From Lutjanus erythropterus (taxonomy: Eukaryota; Chordata; Actinopteri; Lutjaniformes; Lutjanidae): a stretch of 64,000 nt of DNA. Under the pieces are notes generated by a model that saw nothing but the letters and a program-made list of their open reading frames with translations, searched no databases and was not told the origin of the DNA. Made by a program: the position numbers and the translations under genes. This document shows, in pieces, positions 12,613 to 25,534 of this stretch. How positions within the stretch are numbered: the first letter of the stretch is position 1; each line of letters starts with the position of its first letter. The stretch covers positions 16,483,320 to 16,547,319 of the forward strand of contig CM034601.1 in the NCBI GenBank assembly GCA_020091685.1, in the 5' to 3' direction.

Positions 12613-14440
12613 AATTAGCACCTTTATTTCTAGTCTGGAGTGTAGGCCATGCAGACTGATGGAGACATCCAAAACAAATGAGTCAACAGTCTCCTGACCA
12701 ACAGAGTCTAAACATGGACGCCTCAGCCACAAAAATTAAACAGGCTGGTTCTGGTGTGGAACCACAGCTGTGACTGTTCACATTTTTGTGGGAATAAAGT
12801 GAACGAACTATAAGGAAATAAGCCCAAATGAGAGAGCTGTGGGCCTGTTCTTCTGTAGCAGTATTTGCAGCGGGACAGGCTGCCCTAATTCATAAATGGG
12901 TAAAGTGTGACTTTATCAAACAGCTAAAGGGAGCAATAAATGCACAGTCAGCTCTGTAAAGTGCAGTTTTCTGAAGGAAGTGCATTCATGTATTCATATA
13001 GAGGAATATGAGGTGTGAGCAAATATTGCTTTAAAGCACAGTTTGTTGTCATGAAAGGCAAATATGCAGCAGTTAATGTTGTCTCTCAGGTGACTCATAA
13101 ATCACCGCTCTTTTAAATGAGCTGCTGTTCTTTTCCTTCAAGAGTTCAACAGTCTGCCTGCTGTTGTTTCCCAGCACAGGGTCAAATGCTGCCTTCAAGA
13201 GGCTTCCCGTAAAGTTGTACATTCTGACATCATGAATCTTATAGTCTGAAACAATATAGTCTGACATGGTTTTTGTTTGACTTTCTCATTTATTCATTTG
13301 TAACCCTTTTTATATTAAGTGCTAATTTATAATCATGATTAACTTCTTTTCCTATGACACACAGTATGTGTGTGTTATAGTGACTGGTCAATATGTAGGG
13401 AAGAGCATATCAGCCCTTGTAGGAGCCTTGATAAGTTTATGAAGTCCTCACAAATATCTCTGGGAGAAATTAAGTGTAAGTGTAATGAAACAGGAAAATT
13501 AGGAAGTAATACATTTGCCTTCAAAATAAAAGCACTACTGTTGTTATTTTTTATGTGGGGGCTCCATAGTAGCAGTAAATTAATTTTCTGTCACTTGACT
13601 AATCGGTTAAAAGATTAATTGCCTATTCCAGGACTACTAATTAATGCATCTTGATGATATTATCAAACATATTAAATTTACAATGATATATGAGACAAAA
13701 TCAGCAGGTGTCTTTACCTAATGAGGAAAAAAATGAGAGGGGGAATATTTTCTTATTTTGTTTAAATACAACATTCAGTATTAGTGCCAGACACAAGGAC
13801 AAATAAATCAGAGGAAGGAATGCTTTTTTCATATTCTTTTTTGAAAATAAAGTAAAAATGCTTTGCATAAAGTTGAATTACTATTTCGACTTTATTCTCA
13901 AACTGGTATTTTGCTTTATTACCAACATTTTGATTTCATTTTCAAAATGTGGTAAATCAACGAATGAATGAATAATAATAGAGTTTTCTTTAAAGTTTAA
14001 AGTTTTCTTTATTCTCAATTTTTCAATTTTATTTTCAAATTGTAACAAATAGTTAAATAATAAAAAATAAAACTCCTAATTTGTTTTTTCTTATTTTATT
14101 CTTGACATTGTCGAGTTTTCTCTCAACATCTAGATTTTATTTTCAAAATACACTAAATAAATTAATAAATAAAATTTAAAACAAATACATGAAAATTAAT
14201 ATCTTCTTGTTTATTTTTTTCTTTTTATGTCTGGCACTAATACTAAAAGTTTTACTATATTTTAGAGAGTTTTTTTTAACGTTATTCTCGAAATGCACAT
14301 TTAAAAAAAATCTTCATCCTCTCATTTTCTGTACTCTTATTACGAAACTCATAAGGAGACAGGAAGTCTTATTGTGAAAACGTCTCTAACTTGACGGTGG
14401 TCGGACGTCATTAAAGCTACAGACTTGAGTCAGTCAGAAT
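12613..14440. other. AT-rich spacer between b3glct and medag
   Basis: Nothing coding is seen. From about 13800 to 14350 the sequence is very rich in TTTATT/AAATAA runs. In human this interval would hold TEX26 and HSPH1; no exon of either was recognised. Confidence 0.45.
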
Positions 14441-14492
14441 ATAAACAGCAGCAGCGGTGGGTGTCACGGTAGAAAGGGAAAAGCGTGACACC

Positions 14493-16711
14493 ATGACGGT
14501 AAATAAAGTTCCCCACAGCAGCAGCAGCAGGATGACGGTGACACAGCTGGAGGAGTTCCTGAGGAACCCTCCGGCCGGGTTCTCCGTGGAGGTTCTCCCC
14601 GCCGGAGGTTACAGAGTCCACAGCGATCCGGAGCAGAGCCTGGTGCTCATCGATGACTTCGACTCCTGCAGGGGGAGGATCGTTTTCCACAACTCGCTGG
14701 GAAGGCAAGGAAAAATATAAACGCACATATGCGTTTATCCATATACACAAACAAAATAAAAACCTTAAACTGTCTGATATATTTTTTTTTTCTTCGACAG
14801 GAAAGTTAAAATGCACAATCTGTGGGAGTACACGAGCACTAGAAAGAGTCTGCTGTCCAAGAGGATTTATCTGCTGATGTCTGCCTGCCAGGAAAACTGT
14901 CCAGTGAGCAACAAAAAGGCAGCAAATGAGGCCAGAGGTAACCTAAACTGACTCACAAAGTCTAATCTGTGCGTAATTACACACTGAAAAAGTAATGGCC
15001 CTTAAAGGCACCAGTAGATTTTTTTTTTAAGTTTGCAGAAAATAATATTTTTTGAACCCATGCAGTGTGTAGTTTACAGCTCCAGGCTGTTATGTGGGTC
15101 ATGCAGTTTGGTTTGCATGGGGGTGACTCATTGTGGCTTCCAAACTTTCAATGGGTGGAGTAGATGACTTACAATGCCTGCACAGTGCTAATGGCGCATG
15201 ACTTCATGTTTTTCTCCTCTCTCTTTTCTTGTCCTCTTCCCTGTTTTTCCTCATGAATCAGCGCTGCAGCAGTATGTCATGTCCATCAATGGCAACGATC
15301 CCTTCATCAAGTGGCAGATGGAGAGAGGCCTGGACTGGACCATCTCCTCTGTCGCAGGGGAGAGCTACAGGGTGGAAGTAAGCAGGACTTTTTTTTTTTT
15401 TTGGCAGGGGTGCAAGAAGTATTCAGATACTTTACTACTAATACCACACTGAAAATACTTCACTACAAGTAAAAGTCCCTAATTTAAAATTGTACTTAAA
15501 GGAATAGTTCAGATTATTTGAGGTAAAGTTGTGTGTATTAGCTACAGCAGGCAGCATGGAAGCTTTGCACTGAACTGCTGTGGACAGGGTCAGTAACAAA
15601 ATTTATTTTAGCTGCTTAAAAAGGGTCTACCTTAAAAAAAAAAAACAAACATAATATCAATTTAAGTGTACCCTGTATGTAGAATATTTTCACCACTTTA
15701 CCATGCTGTCAGACAGCTTTTTCCAACAGGAAAATCAACCAAACTCCGTTGACAAAATTGTAATTTTACCTTGCAGAACACAGGAGCTGCTGATCTACTG
15801 CTGCCTAACTTTGTTTGTTCGTGTTATTGTGTGACTTAAGTGTTGTAAAACGATAGTTCAGATCGAACAGATCGAGGCAGTGGGAAACCAGAAACTCCCA
15901 TGTTCTGCGGGGTAAAATGACTGTTTTTGCCGTCGGAGTTTGGTTGGGTTGGAGAGAGTGATATTTGGCTTTTAAAAAGTAGTTTCTGGTCAGAAAAGGC
16001 AGTCTCACAGCAAAGTAGAGCAGTGAAATATTCTAAATATAACATGTAAGTATTATCTACAAAATGTACTTTAAGTATAAATAGTGTAGTTAATTGATTC
16101 CTGCCAGCACATGATATTTTTAGATTATTTTAGATACTGCTGCTTACTTTCCTCCACTGCTTTTATGTTGTTCATTGTAATTTTTATGATTATTTGTTAA
16201 TTGAGATGTAACTTTTATTTCTGTCAGATCGACTTGACTGAACTACTGGAGAGCTGGGCAGCAAAAAACATCATAACTGACAAACCAGCAAACATCAAAC
16301 CTGCGTGGAGAGACGCCTCCTTCACCCTCAAATATTACTCTGACGCCCTCTTTGACTTCCCACACTGGTTCGGCTTCAGCAAAAGAAAATTTAAGGTACG
16401 TGTCTCTTATTAGTCTTATTACACTAAACCCAACGTGTTTGTTTTTGCTGCCATTTTTCATGAGAGGAAAACATTTTTTTAGACTTCTTCTGTGCACATA
16501 AAAGGTTTATTTCTCTCAAAATGCTGTTCACATTTTTTTTTTTAATCGGTGTTAGTGAGCACTTCTCAGTATGATTACTGCACAGGTGTGTCCTGGACTG
16601 GTCACGATAAAAGGACGCTCTAAAATGTTTCATCTTCAGAAAACACATTTACTGAACTTTGTCTGTTTCACATAGGACTACAGATACCAGGAGGCCAAAG
16701 TCATGACCTGA
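14493..16711 (+). CDS. medag: Mesenteric estrogen-dependent adipogenesis protein
   Basis: Coding exons 14493-14704, 14801-14937, 15262-15377 and 16228-16395 join in phase into 211 codons. A last short exon is uncertain: 16676-16711 adds DYRYQEAKVMT and a stop; the alternative at 17661 adds LRQR and a stop. The best match to mammalian MEDAG is in exons 3-4: MERGLDWTISSVAGESYRVE (mammal: MDMVISSVIGESYRL) and YYSDALFDFPHWFGFS (mammal: FKADALFDFFYWFGLS). The protein would be about 215-222 residues against about 300 in mammals, because the N-terminus is shorter and the Ser-rich C-terminal tail is missing. MEDAG is a cytosolic protein that promotes adipocyte differentiation; its biochemical activity is not known. 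Intron 1 uses a GC donor. An in-frame TAA at 14442-14444 limits the start to the ATG at 14493, or to a second one at 14532. Confidence 0.82.
15495..16052. repeat. Foldback element, copy A (medag intron 3)
   Basis: It begins TTAAAGGAATAGTTCAGATT and contains inverted arms: AGAATATTTTCACCACTTTA near 15681, and its reverse complement near 16015-16042 (GCAGTGAAATATTCTAAATA). The same arrangement occurs as copy B in uspl1 intron 7 at about 29750-30572. A typical non-autonomous fish foldback; the right outer arm is missing in this copy. Confidence 0.65.
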
Positions 16712-17660
16712 CCTACTCTGACTGGCTAGAAAGGGAGAAGCGCTCATTAACACAGATTAAAACAAATTAATTACAAAATAACAACAAAAGATGCCAAGTC
16801 ATTTGTAATCAAATTACAAAAAATATGTAACTATAATCAACCCAGATTACATTTTAAAAATGTGTAATGAGATTATATTTACATCGTCACAGATTACTTG
16901 ATTACATTTTTGAGTACATCTTTTAAAATGGCAATTTTAAAATAATTAAACTTTGTTTCATCATAACCAATGTTCCATTAACTCTTAACTTAAAAAGTGT
17001 GTCAAACATAAGTTTTTTCTCGCAGGTTGCCAGTTTTGTTAATAGATAACTAATATTTGTTATTTATTATGAATAATAGAGTTTTTTTTATTCATTTTTA
17101 TTTATATTGAAAATGGAAGATGAACATTTTGAGTAAGTGCTCCTCTTGTGTTACAAAAGCAAAGTCCTCCACGGGGCTCTTGATAAACAAACAGCAGCAA
17201 GAAAAAAACTTAGACAAAAGAAACAAAACCACATCTGTTGTAGAATACACGCAGTACACCTGTATTCTACTGTACTCTACTGTGTTTGTTACGGTCGTTT
17301 GATTCCATCAACTGCAAATGCTGAAAAAGCCGCATGCGTGTTTTTCTGTGGAAATGATGTGAGCTGTTTAAAAAAAAAAAAAAAGAGAGAAAGAAGAATA
17401 TTTGTGTGGCTGTGTCCATTTTTTTAGTATGAAGTCCAACATTTTCAATTTAATGTTTGATTTCGAAATGGATTATGCAGCTAATTACAAAAAAATGGCA
17501 TGTAATTTGTATCAGTGAGGCTGCCTGTTTAGTTATGACTTGTTTAGGACTTGAAACACAAAGTTCCGGACTTGGGACTTGAGACCTACTTGTGATTCTG
17601 TTTTCTGTGCTTCTGTCTAACTTGTCTTCTCTCTCTTATCTTTCATCTGTTCCCGTTAAA

Positions 17661-17930
17661 GCTGAGACAGAGATGAGCCGGCAGAGGATGAAGAGCAAGA
17701 CGAATCTCAGCTCAGTTTTTTGATGAAGTCTGCCGCCTCAAGAAAGTTTCTTGATCAACAGATGAATGGTTGCAATAATACCAACCTGCCAGTTCGAGGA
17801 TGGCCTACCTCCATGGACGGCCTTATAATCGCAGTTTGGATCCAGATATTTCCTCCGTTCAGCGGGTGGAAACCACTGACGAGGGCGTTCTGAAAGACTA
17901 TTCAGGCAGATTCAGTGTCTGAACTTTTCC
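17661..17930 (+). other. medag: Alternative medag last exon or 3' UTR
   Basis: A pyrimidine-rich tract followed by GTTAAAG forms a plausible acceptor at 17660. Sequence after it is less AT-rich than its surroundings and leads to the plus-strand AATAAA at 18069. Joined to exon 4 in phase 0 it gives LRQR and a TGA. If the exon at 16676 is used instead, this stretch would be 3' UTR or a separate UTR exon. Confidence 0.4.
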
Positions 17931-18043
17931 CTTTACCATTTTACTTGATTTACATATGTTGTGTGTGATGGGTTGAATCAGTGCTGCTGCAGAAGATTTG
18001 CTTTTTGTACTAAAGAATCATCAGCTTTTGTTTATGAGGTGCT

Positions 18044-18049
18044 TTTATT
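18044..18049 (-). terminator. alox5ap: alox5ap poly(A) signal
   Basis: AATAAA on the minus strand (TTTATT on the plus strand), 124 bases beyond the alox5ap stop codon. Cleavage would be expected near 18015-18030. Confidence 0.65.
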
Positions 18050-18068
18050 TTCAACCAAAACCATGTAC

Positions 18069-18074
18069 AATAAA
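18069..18074 (+). terminator. medag: medag poly(A) signal
   Basis: AATAAA on the plus strand, with a T/GT-rich stretch after it. It lies to the right of the minus-strand signal of alox5ap, so the two transcripts should overlap at their tails. Confidence 0.6.
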
Positions 18075-18172
18075 TGTTCTTTTACAACAAGAAAAAGTTT
18101 GATTCAGTTTCACTTAGTTCTCATCAGATAAATGAAGATTTATGCGGGGGAGTGTTGTTGCCGTTATGTGGA

Positions 18173-21100
18173 CTAAGGGATGAGGAGAAGAGCAGATGCA
18201 GCGCTGGTGATGGTTTCTACGTATTCTTTATAGTCGCTGCCATAGTGGCGCGTCAGCAGGTAGTTGAAGATGCCCACGACGCACATCAGGAGCAGGAAGA
18301 AGAGAATGCGTTTTCCAAACAGGTAGCCAGGGGTGCTATAAAAGACACGTGAATTGGCGCTTGTCAGACAAAATGCCTATAAATACACGCAGAACATACT
18401 GCAGGCCATGTGTGCTCATTTACCTCTGAGAGGTTTGTCCCATGTATCCAACAAAGTACTTGTGCCTGACGACAAGATAGATGATCCCAGCAAAGGCTGC
18501 AGGAGCTTCGAACAGACGGAAAAAGACAGGAATTCTGTTTATTATCTCTATCTGGTTCCATAATACATTATATGATCAAACATATGGTCGTCTCTCTCCA
18601 CCTTTGGTCTGAGGATATGTTTCAGTTTCTTTTCTTTTTTTTTTTTCCTGTTAAAGAACAACTTGCAGAACTTTCTTTGTCTCCTGTGGACTTTCTCCTT
18701 TTGATGTATGGGCAAAAAGATAAAATCTACGACACCGGTGACACACAAACAGCCAATCAGAGTGAGCAAATGAGTGCAGACAAAGAGGAACTTGTTACTG
18801 TAATAAAAAAAAGGACAGGTTAACTTATTAGTATGGCAGTTCTTCAGCGTGTTTTTAAAAACCTTTATAAGCATATTACCTGTGAACCTTAATAAATAAA
18901 GTGGTTAAAGTCAACCTTTTTTTCTAGTGATCATTATTACAAACTGGGACAATGATCAATAATTTTTATTAAAATTATAATTAACCTTTCCTGAAAATGC
19001 TCAATAGTTACTTCTTCATCACTTTAAATCAGATATTATTGTGCTATAAACGACCAAAATTATGTTTTGTGACATCATTGTAGAGAAGGGTGACAAATTA
19101 AGGGAAACCACAACACAGTTTTGTGTTTCGAAATATGTCATCTGCCTGTTTAACCTGGCCCAGCCAATATCTGACTTATTTTATTTCTCTCTAGTGATGT
19201 AATTGCAATTTCAAGCAGTTTCAAGCACTTAAAATCAAAGTCCAAGTACTTTTCAAACACTGAAAACACCGCATTAGTTTTCAAGTGTTTTCAAGGATTT
19301 CCAGCACTTGTAAAAACCCTGAGAGCAGCTTCGAGATGAATTATGAGTCAGGCCATATCAGCCTACATCACTGTCTGAAATAGCAAATGCTCTTGTTCCT
19401 GAATGGGAGCAAATCCCTGCAGCCAGGTTGTAAAATATTGTGGAAAGCCTTCTCTTGAATGCCCATGAGGTGTTTAACAACGACACAGCTTTGGCCATTT
19501 AATATAAATATTGACTATAAGTGCAGTTTTGAATTTTCTGCCTCTAAAACAGGTCATTCATACATTAAAATGATATCTATAGAAGTGGAAACTGCTCTTT
19601 AATGTCTGCTCGTGTTTTCTCAGTTGAATTGACTCTGTGTGGGTGTGTTGTGTTTACAATACAAAAGTGTGACTGTTTCTTTTGCCGTGATGGATTAATG
19701 ATTACCTTGACTGAGACACAGGCCGGCGCACCACATCACTGCCAGGAAAGTGGGATAAGCATCCATGCAGTTTCGACTGGAAAGAAGCGTAAACAAGAAG
19801 TGCAATTAGCACATTTCAAGGAAGTCACCTGCAACGAGAAACTATGAAGCAATCTGTTACAGACAGCGGGGTGGTGACAAAAACAAGACCTTTTTTTCTC
19901 TGGCTGCTAGGAAATGTGTTGAAACTGCAGAGCAGAAGTGGCTGCCTGTGAGAAGTAAAAGATCTGAGGGATAAAACAGCGCACGAGCTACAAAACCCCA
20001 CTGTGGCTTTCTGAGCGTTGGTGGAACAAAGTTGAAATGGGAAGCCAGGAAAAACTGAGCCCACTCTGCGAGTCAGTCATACTGGCTGTTGCAATAAATT
20101 GCAATAATCAGTGCAATGTGCTGCACAGAACCGTGTCCCTCAGAGCAGTGGTTCTCAACCTGTTGGCCGGGGCCCTACAAGCAGTCCCAGGATAAATCTG
20201 AGGGGTCAAGAGCTGATTTGTTACACTAATTATTCATATATATGTGTTTTTTTTTGTATACAATTTCATTTTTTTTGTAATATTCTTGTGAAACACTGGA
20301 TATTTTTACCTCCTCCCCTAAATTAAACAACCTGAATGGGAAAAGTCTTTCGCTCAACTTTTCACAACTTGTATCCACACTTAGACAATAACCTCTGATT
20401 AGAGGTCTCATGCATACATGCCTGATGATTCCTGATTGTCATTGCCCTCCCCCTATTTCACACAATTCTCCTATATTTTGCCCAGTTTTAAGGTCTACTG
20501 TTTCCACACAGACAATAATACAGCTACGCCAAACCAAATTCCCCTGAAAGATGAATTCCCGTTTCTTAAGGACAGTTTTAAAGTAAAGGGGCATACATTT
20601 TGTAAAATCTGTCACGTCAGTTATCTTTTAGAGGCAGGGCAAAAATAAATGACTGCAAGGAAACCGATGAATATTGGTTTATGGCAGAGGTTAATGCAAG
20701 TTCACGCCAACTTATTCTGTATTCTTTCCCAAGACTTAAAGTAAAATTAAAAGTATTCGACAGCGTACTTTTTTCGTTATTTTCATTCTTCTCTATAAAA
20801 GTAATCAAAATGCAGGAAACAAAGTCTCTGAAACTCAATTTGTTTGGTTTTGCATGCTCTGTATTTTTTAGGTCTCAAGGTTGGCAGGTACAGCCACATA
20901 TGGTGTCACAATAAACCACTGGTCTAGAAGATTTCTGGTACGGTGTTCTCGGGTGGGACCAAGTCATTGTTTTGTAAGTCACAAGTCTTAAATGTAGAGT
21001 GGGATTTGTCCGAGCTGTATGTAAACGCACCAGAAAGATGGCTGATCGCCGAGTCTCACTCCCAGGATGTCAAATACCAACGTGTTGGGTTGGTAAAACA

Positions 21101-23795
21101 TCCTGAGCACAGCAAAATGATGAGAAAATAAGGAAATACAGGCAGAGGGCAGAGTCCCTGCAGATACAGGCACCACCACACACTTCTGGTGGATCACACT
21201 TCCACCAGAAGTGTTGTGACACAGCATCGTTTTTGTAGTCCGTCATGGTTCTCTCTTGCAACTTGATTGGATGCTGTTGGATTCATTCAGACCAGGGGCG
21301 TTTCTAGAGGGGGGCCCACCCCAAATGCCACCCCGTCATCCTCACGTGTGACGGACGATCTGCCCAGTGGGAGGCAGGATTTGGGGCGTATTTTTAAATG
21401 ACCATTGCTTTCTTTTGTGTGTACCCTCCCTTTAATTTTTTCAGGGTTATAAATGTTAATTTACTTCACTAATTGTTTTACAACACAGGGTTGTATAATG
21501 AGTGGTTAGTAGTACTTCCTTTTCTACTACTCACAAAAACAAAAAACATACTCATAAAACTACGTACCGCAAACGAATAAATGAATGAATAACAAATTAT
21601 GAAAATAAAACTGAAAGGTGGACTGTTGAGGATGACTTTAGGAGTTTCACAGCCCGAGGACAGAAGGACATGTAGAATAAAGTATGGAAGCTTCATATTG
21701 TGTATACATGCTGTGATTGGTCAGACTATTTATTTTTTTAAATGAACATTTTAAACAGGAATGTAAGAAACCGTAAGATGCTGTAATGGTAGTAATTAAA
21801 GTAGATATGAAGAATGGTAAACTCGTGTTCTTTTGACATGTGCACGTGTTTCATGCCACCCCTGCATACGTCAGTGCCTCACGTGGGCCACCACATTCAA
21901 AAAAGTACTAAATAGTAATTGTAAAAAGTGCAATGAACAAGACATATTATAACAACAGGTGATATACAAACTGTCAAATAAAGTTTGCATCAGATTTTAG
22001 TGGATTTTGAAACCCACACATTACCTAGAAGACAGGATGTGGCACAAATGTTTCCTTTTAAAATGAGGAAGTTTAAGTCATGGACTAACAGTAGTGACTA
22101 AGACTGAACTATCATGTCAGTTACAAATGGATTTCAAGCTTTAGCCTGGGGGCATTAGTGTCTGCAGTGCTGCCACTTATGACTATTTTCATAGAATAAT
22201 TTTTCTGATTAACTGAATCGGTTAAATTGTGTGGTGTATAAAAAGTCGGGAAAAAAAAGCAAAAAATCACAGAAAACAAGGTCATGTATTCAGATGATCC
22301 AAACCCAACCACTTTACACCAATAGAAAACAAGAGAATGTTTTCTCTTGACAAAATTGTTGTAAACTTGCCAATTAATTGAGTAATTGTTTGTTTGACTG
22401 TTAAAATGAGGAGGAGTCAAAGTAGTCAGGCAACATTTAAATGCCATGTGGTTTTAAAATGAGCGTAAAAGTCAGATTTTTGACACATTTTCAACTGCCT
22501 GTTATTCCTGGATTGAAATTTGAGACAAAGCAAGACAGTTTGAAATGTCCGTAAAAGACCGTAAAACGCAAACGTATGAGAGGTTGTCACACCTTGAAAA
22601 TTGACAGGATCTACACACGCCCTGACAGGAAGGAAAAATAAATATTTTCCTAACAGATGTTGACGCCTTTCCAGTAGGTATTCAAATAAGCTCTGTATCA
22701 GTGTCTTTTTTTTCTCCTATGTGGGAGAATTTAGGCAAATGAGGGATGCCTGTCACTGGGAGTAATATCATGGGGAAATGTAAAACCAAATGGAAAGTTC
22801 ATGAGTGGCATAATGAACTAAAATAACATAAATGCATCCATTGTTTCACTGGCACAGATTAGATCAACAGAGGAACTGAGCGTTGGAGAAGAGGCACTTA
22901 CTTGGCACAAGACACACGCTCAAAAGCAGATGTTTTGCTGTTTTGAGTGAGGAGTTCCTTCTCCACCTTCAGTGCGAAGAAAGCTGAAAACACAAGAGAT
23001 CAATAACGTCACCAGAACATCATTTTAAATAGTCATTAAGACTGTGTTGTCCTGACAAAGATTAATACAATCTAAGACTAGTTATAATCAGACTTTATGC
23101 AAAACTAGGTTTAAAATAAGTCAAGCCAAATTTAAAATTTAGCAGAGCTCTGTTGCACAATAATAATAAAAAAAAAACAAGTTTAGTGATTTAAACCAAA
23201 ATTAAATATAGAGTTTAATTAATATGGTTGGTTACCCAAATTCAAATAAATAAATTAATAAAGAATTAAATTTGAGAGCTGTCAGGATTTTGGCTGCTCT
23301 GTTTTCCTTGACATTATGTCAAATGTTTGCTGGCTAAAAAGTAAAAAAAAATACTGTTTGCTAGTGAGCTAAAAAGTGAAAAATTAAAGTTATAACGTTT
23401 ATAACGTGTTGCTCTTTGCTAGCTAGCTAAAGTTGACCAAATATTATAGAATTTGCCAGCTACTAAAATAGGAGTTGCAGGAGTTTAGCATTTTGGTTCA
23501 ACATAATTGAATTTAATCAGTTTGGAGTAAAAACTTAACTGACTTTAAAGAGAGGTTTAAAAGTCATCTTTCTTGTTTTTAAAGTAGTTGAAAGTTTGGT
23601 GCAAGATAATTTAAAGTTAAACCATGATTTAATTTGGTTTAAAAAATAATCGTCGTTGGTGCAGAGTTAAAAAAAAAACTGTGATTGACAATTATTTGTA
23701 ACAGAGGATGCTTCTTGGTTTTTCTCACCGTTCTGAAGGACGCTGATGAGGGTGACGATGACCAGCAGGTAGATGTTTTCCACCACTTTGTCCAT
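18173..23795 (-). CDS. alox5ap: 5-lipoxygenase activating protein (FLAP)
   Basis: Five coding exons, read right to left: 23729-23795, 22902-22983, 19706-19776, 18424-18505 and 18173-18335. All borders are GT-AG and all phases agree (465 bp, 154 residues plus stop; human 161). The protein follows vertebrate FLAP from end to end: start MDKVVENIYLLVIVTLISVL, then QNAFFALKVE, SAFERVSCANRNCMDAYPTF, APAAFAGIIYLVVRHKYFVG, STPGYLFGKRI, and the C-terminal LLLIP. Four hydrophobic segments sit where MAPEG-family proteins have their membrane helices (about residues 8-27, 53-75, 77-95 and 113-131). FLAP is a trimeric nuclear-envelope protein that presents arachidonic acid to 5-lipoxygenase for leukotriene synthesis. 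The gap relative to human is in the first loop, where the ERT/FQRTG-like stretch is shorter. It is adjacent to uspl1 in the same orientation, as in human. Confidence 0.96.
20148..20240. repeat. hAT-like element end in alox5ap intron 2
   Basis: CAGTGGTTCTCAACCTG at 20148 is the typical terminus of vertebrate hAT elements, and AAATCTGAGGGGTCA follows as in dispersed fish copies. A matching opposite end with target duplication was not found. Confidence 0.4.
21180..21214. other. Perfect 14-bp inverted repeat (short hairpin)
   Basis: Arms ACACTTCTGGTGGA and TCCACCAGAAGTGT separated by a 7-base loop, inside alox5ap intron 2. The stem is too short for a canonical microRNA precursor. Confidence 0.6.
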
Positions 23796-25534
23796 GGTCA
23801 CTGTTCAAGCTTGTAGGTGCAGCAGGTTGATGGAGAGGCCCAGGGAGACAAAAGTGTGTCTTTACAGCCAGATGTCAGAGTATTAACCCGATCTGTCCCT
23901 CTATGACATCAGGTGCTCTCTGATCCCACCTCCATCCCTCATGCACACTTGTTTGTGGCTTCCTCTTTATTCAAATGATGTTCTGGGTTAACACACAGGG
24001 CCTCAAACAAGTGAGCCTGATACTTCCTCTGTGTCTGTTTGTGTCTTACCAGATGGCACACACCTGCACATATACAGGAAATTTACATTGCCGTTATGGG
24101 ATATGTTGATGTTCAACAGCCTCTTTAGAGGGCCTTCATGTACCACTTCTGGCAAATGAGAAAACTTAATGCATGGGATATATGTTAGTATTATTTATAA
24201 GACAGGATGTGCCCTGAACAAGTTGAAAGAAAGTTTGACTTGTCATTGTCAAGACACGTGTTCTTCCTTCTCTGTCAAAATGTCAAATGTCAAAATGTCT
24301 GCTGCAGTGGCGAAAGGCTTTCAGTATATAAGTACAAAAAAATAAAGCAATTTACAAGCTGTCTTAATAAATGGATTATTGTGACTTGGCATACCTACAG
24401 TCAAACAGCACCTGCGTGTGCTTTTGAATGGTAATGCAGCCTCCACTCTGCCTTTTTCTCTCTCAGTGATTGCATATTATAACTGTAATTACTCCACAAT
24501 TAAATCCAACAGATGTTGTATACATAAACCAAATAATGTATTTGATAAATGTCTTATGAACGGTTAATAACGATAAATTATTTTGAATTTGAATTGCTTT
24601 TTCCTATTTTAATCTCTCTCTCATTCTTTGTTTATTATAACTTTGTATTTGTACCCCTGGTATGGACCATTTTGTTGTGTACATACTATTAATGACCATA
24701 GAAATGTTGTACACATTACAGCTGACCATTATAATTAAATGAATCCCATTAAAGCCACTGCCCCTCTCCAAGATGTCAGTGTTATAATCAATTAATAAAC
24801 TGATTCTAAAAGTTAATAATTAAATTGCAGTGTTTTATTTATTCCGGATTATAGTTTAATTGTATTTTTTGTGCTGCTGTGTCTAATTGAAGAGTCTGAT
24901 CTTAATTTATTTTACTTTATCTTAAAATTAATGAATTTCATAAAGACATTATAAAACCATTGATAAAATTGGCCAGACATGGGTGACAAACCTAAAGGGA
25001 AAAGTAAAAGGTAAGATGCAAATACTTTAAAAAAAAATATTTTACAATCCTCTCTCGAAATGCAGCCATAATCTTGCATTTGAAGCGTGATAATGGCATA
25101 GAATTATTCAAATGCCAAATTCAAAAAGTATTTAATAAACTTTACGTTTTAAAAGCAATGCAAAACGTTTTTCATAAATTTATGAATGTTCTTTGACTTG
25201 ATTCATGAATTAATTAATCATAATGACACGCAATAAAAGTCCATGATAATTAATCTGGCATACTTTCATATACAAATGAGGATGTACACTGTAGCTAACA
25301 GGGGAGCTAACGTTAGCAAAAAAAAAAAAAAAAGCGATGTTGGTGAAACTAGCAGCTACGCTAACACTGGTATCAACGAGGGAAGCGGCAACATTCAGAT
25401 TGTAAGCACTTGTTTTAAAATATAAAAGTAACTGGTTTCAGATAACTGCAACAATACCAAATAACATAATAACTGAAACAATACCAGTTTTTTCAAACGT
25501 CAAATTGCATGATGACGAGCATATTTGCAACGTG
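23796..25534. other. Region upstream of alox5ap
   Basis: This is the 5' leader and promoter side of alox5ap. No TATA box in a convincing place and no other gene is seen. From about 24480 onward it is AT-rich. An A-run with GCTAACGTTAGC nearby (25300-25335) is the only local oddity. Confidence 0.4.

Noticed and set aside
18354-18563. Plus-strand open frame across alox5ap exon 4
   Set aside because: Antisense shadow; the minus strand carries the FLAP exon with correct splice sites.
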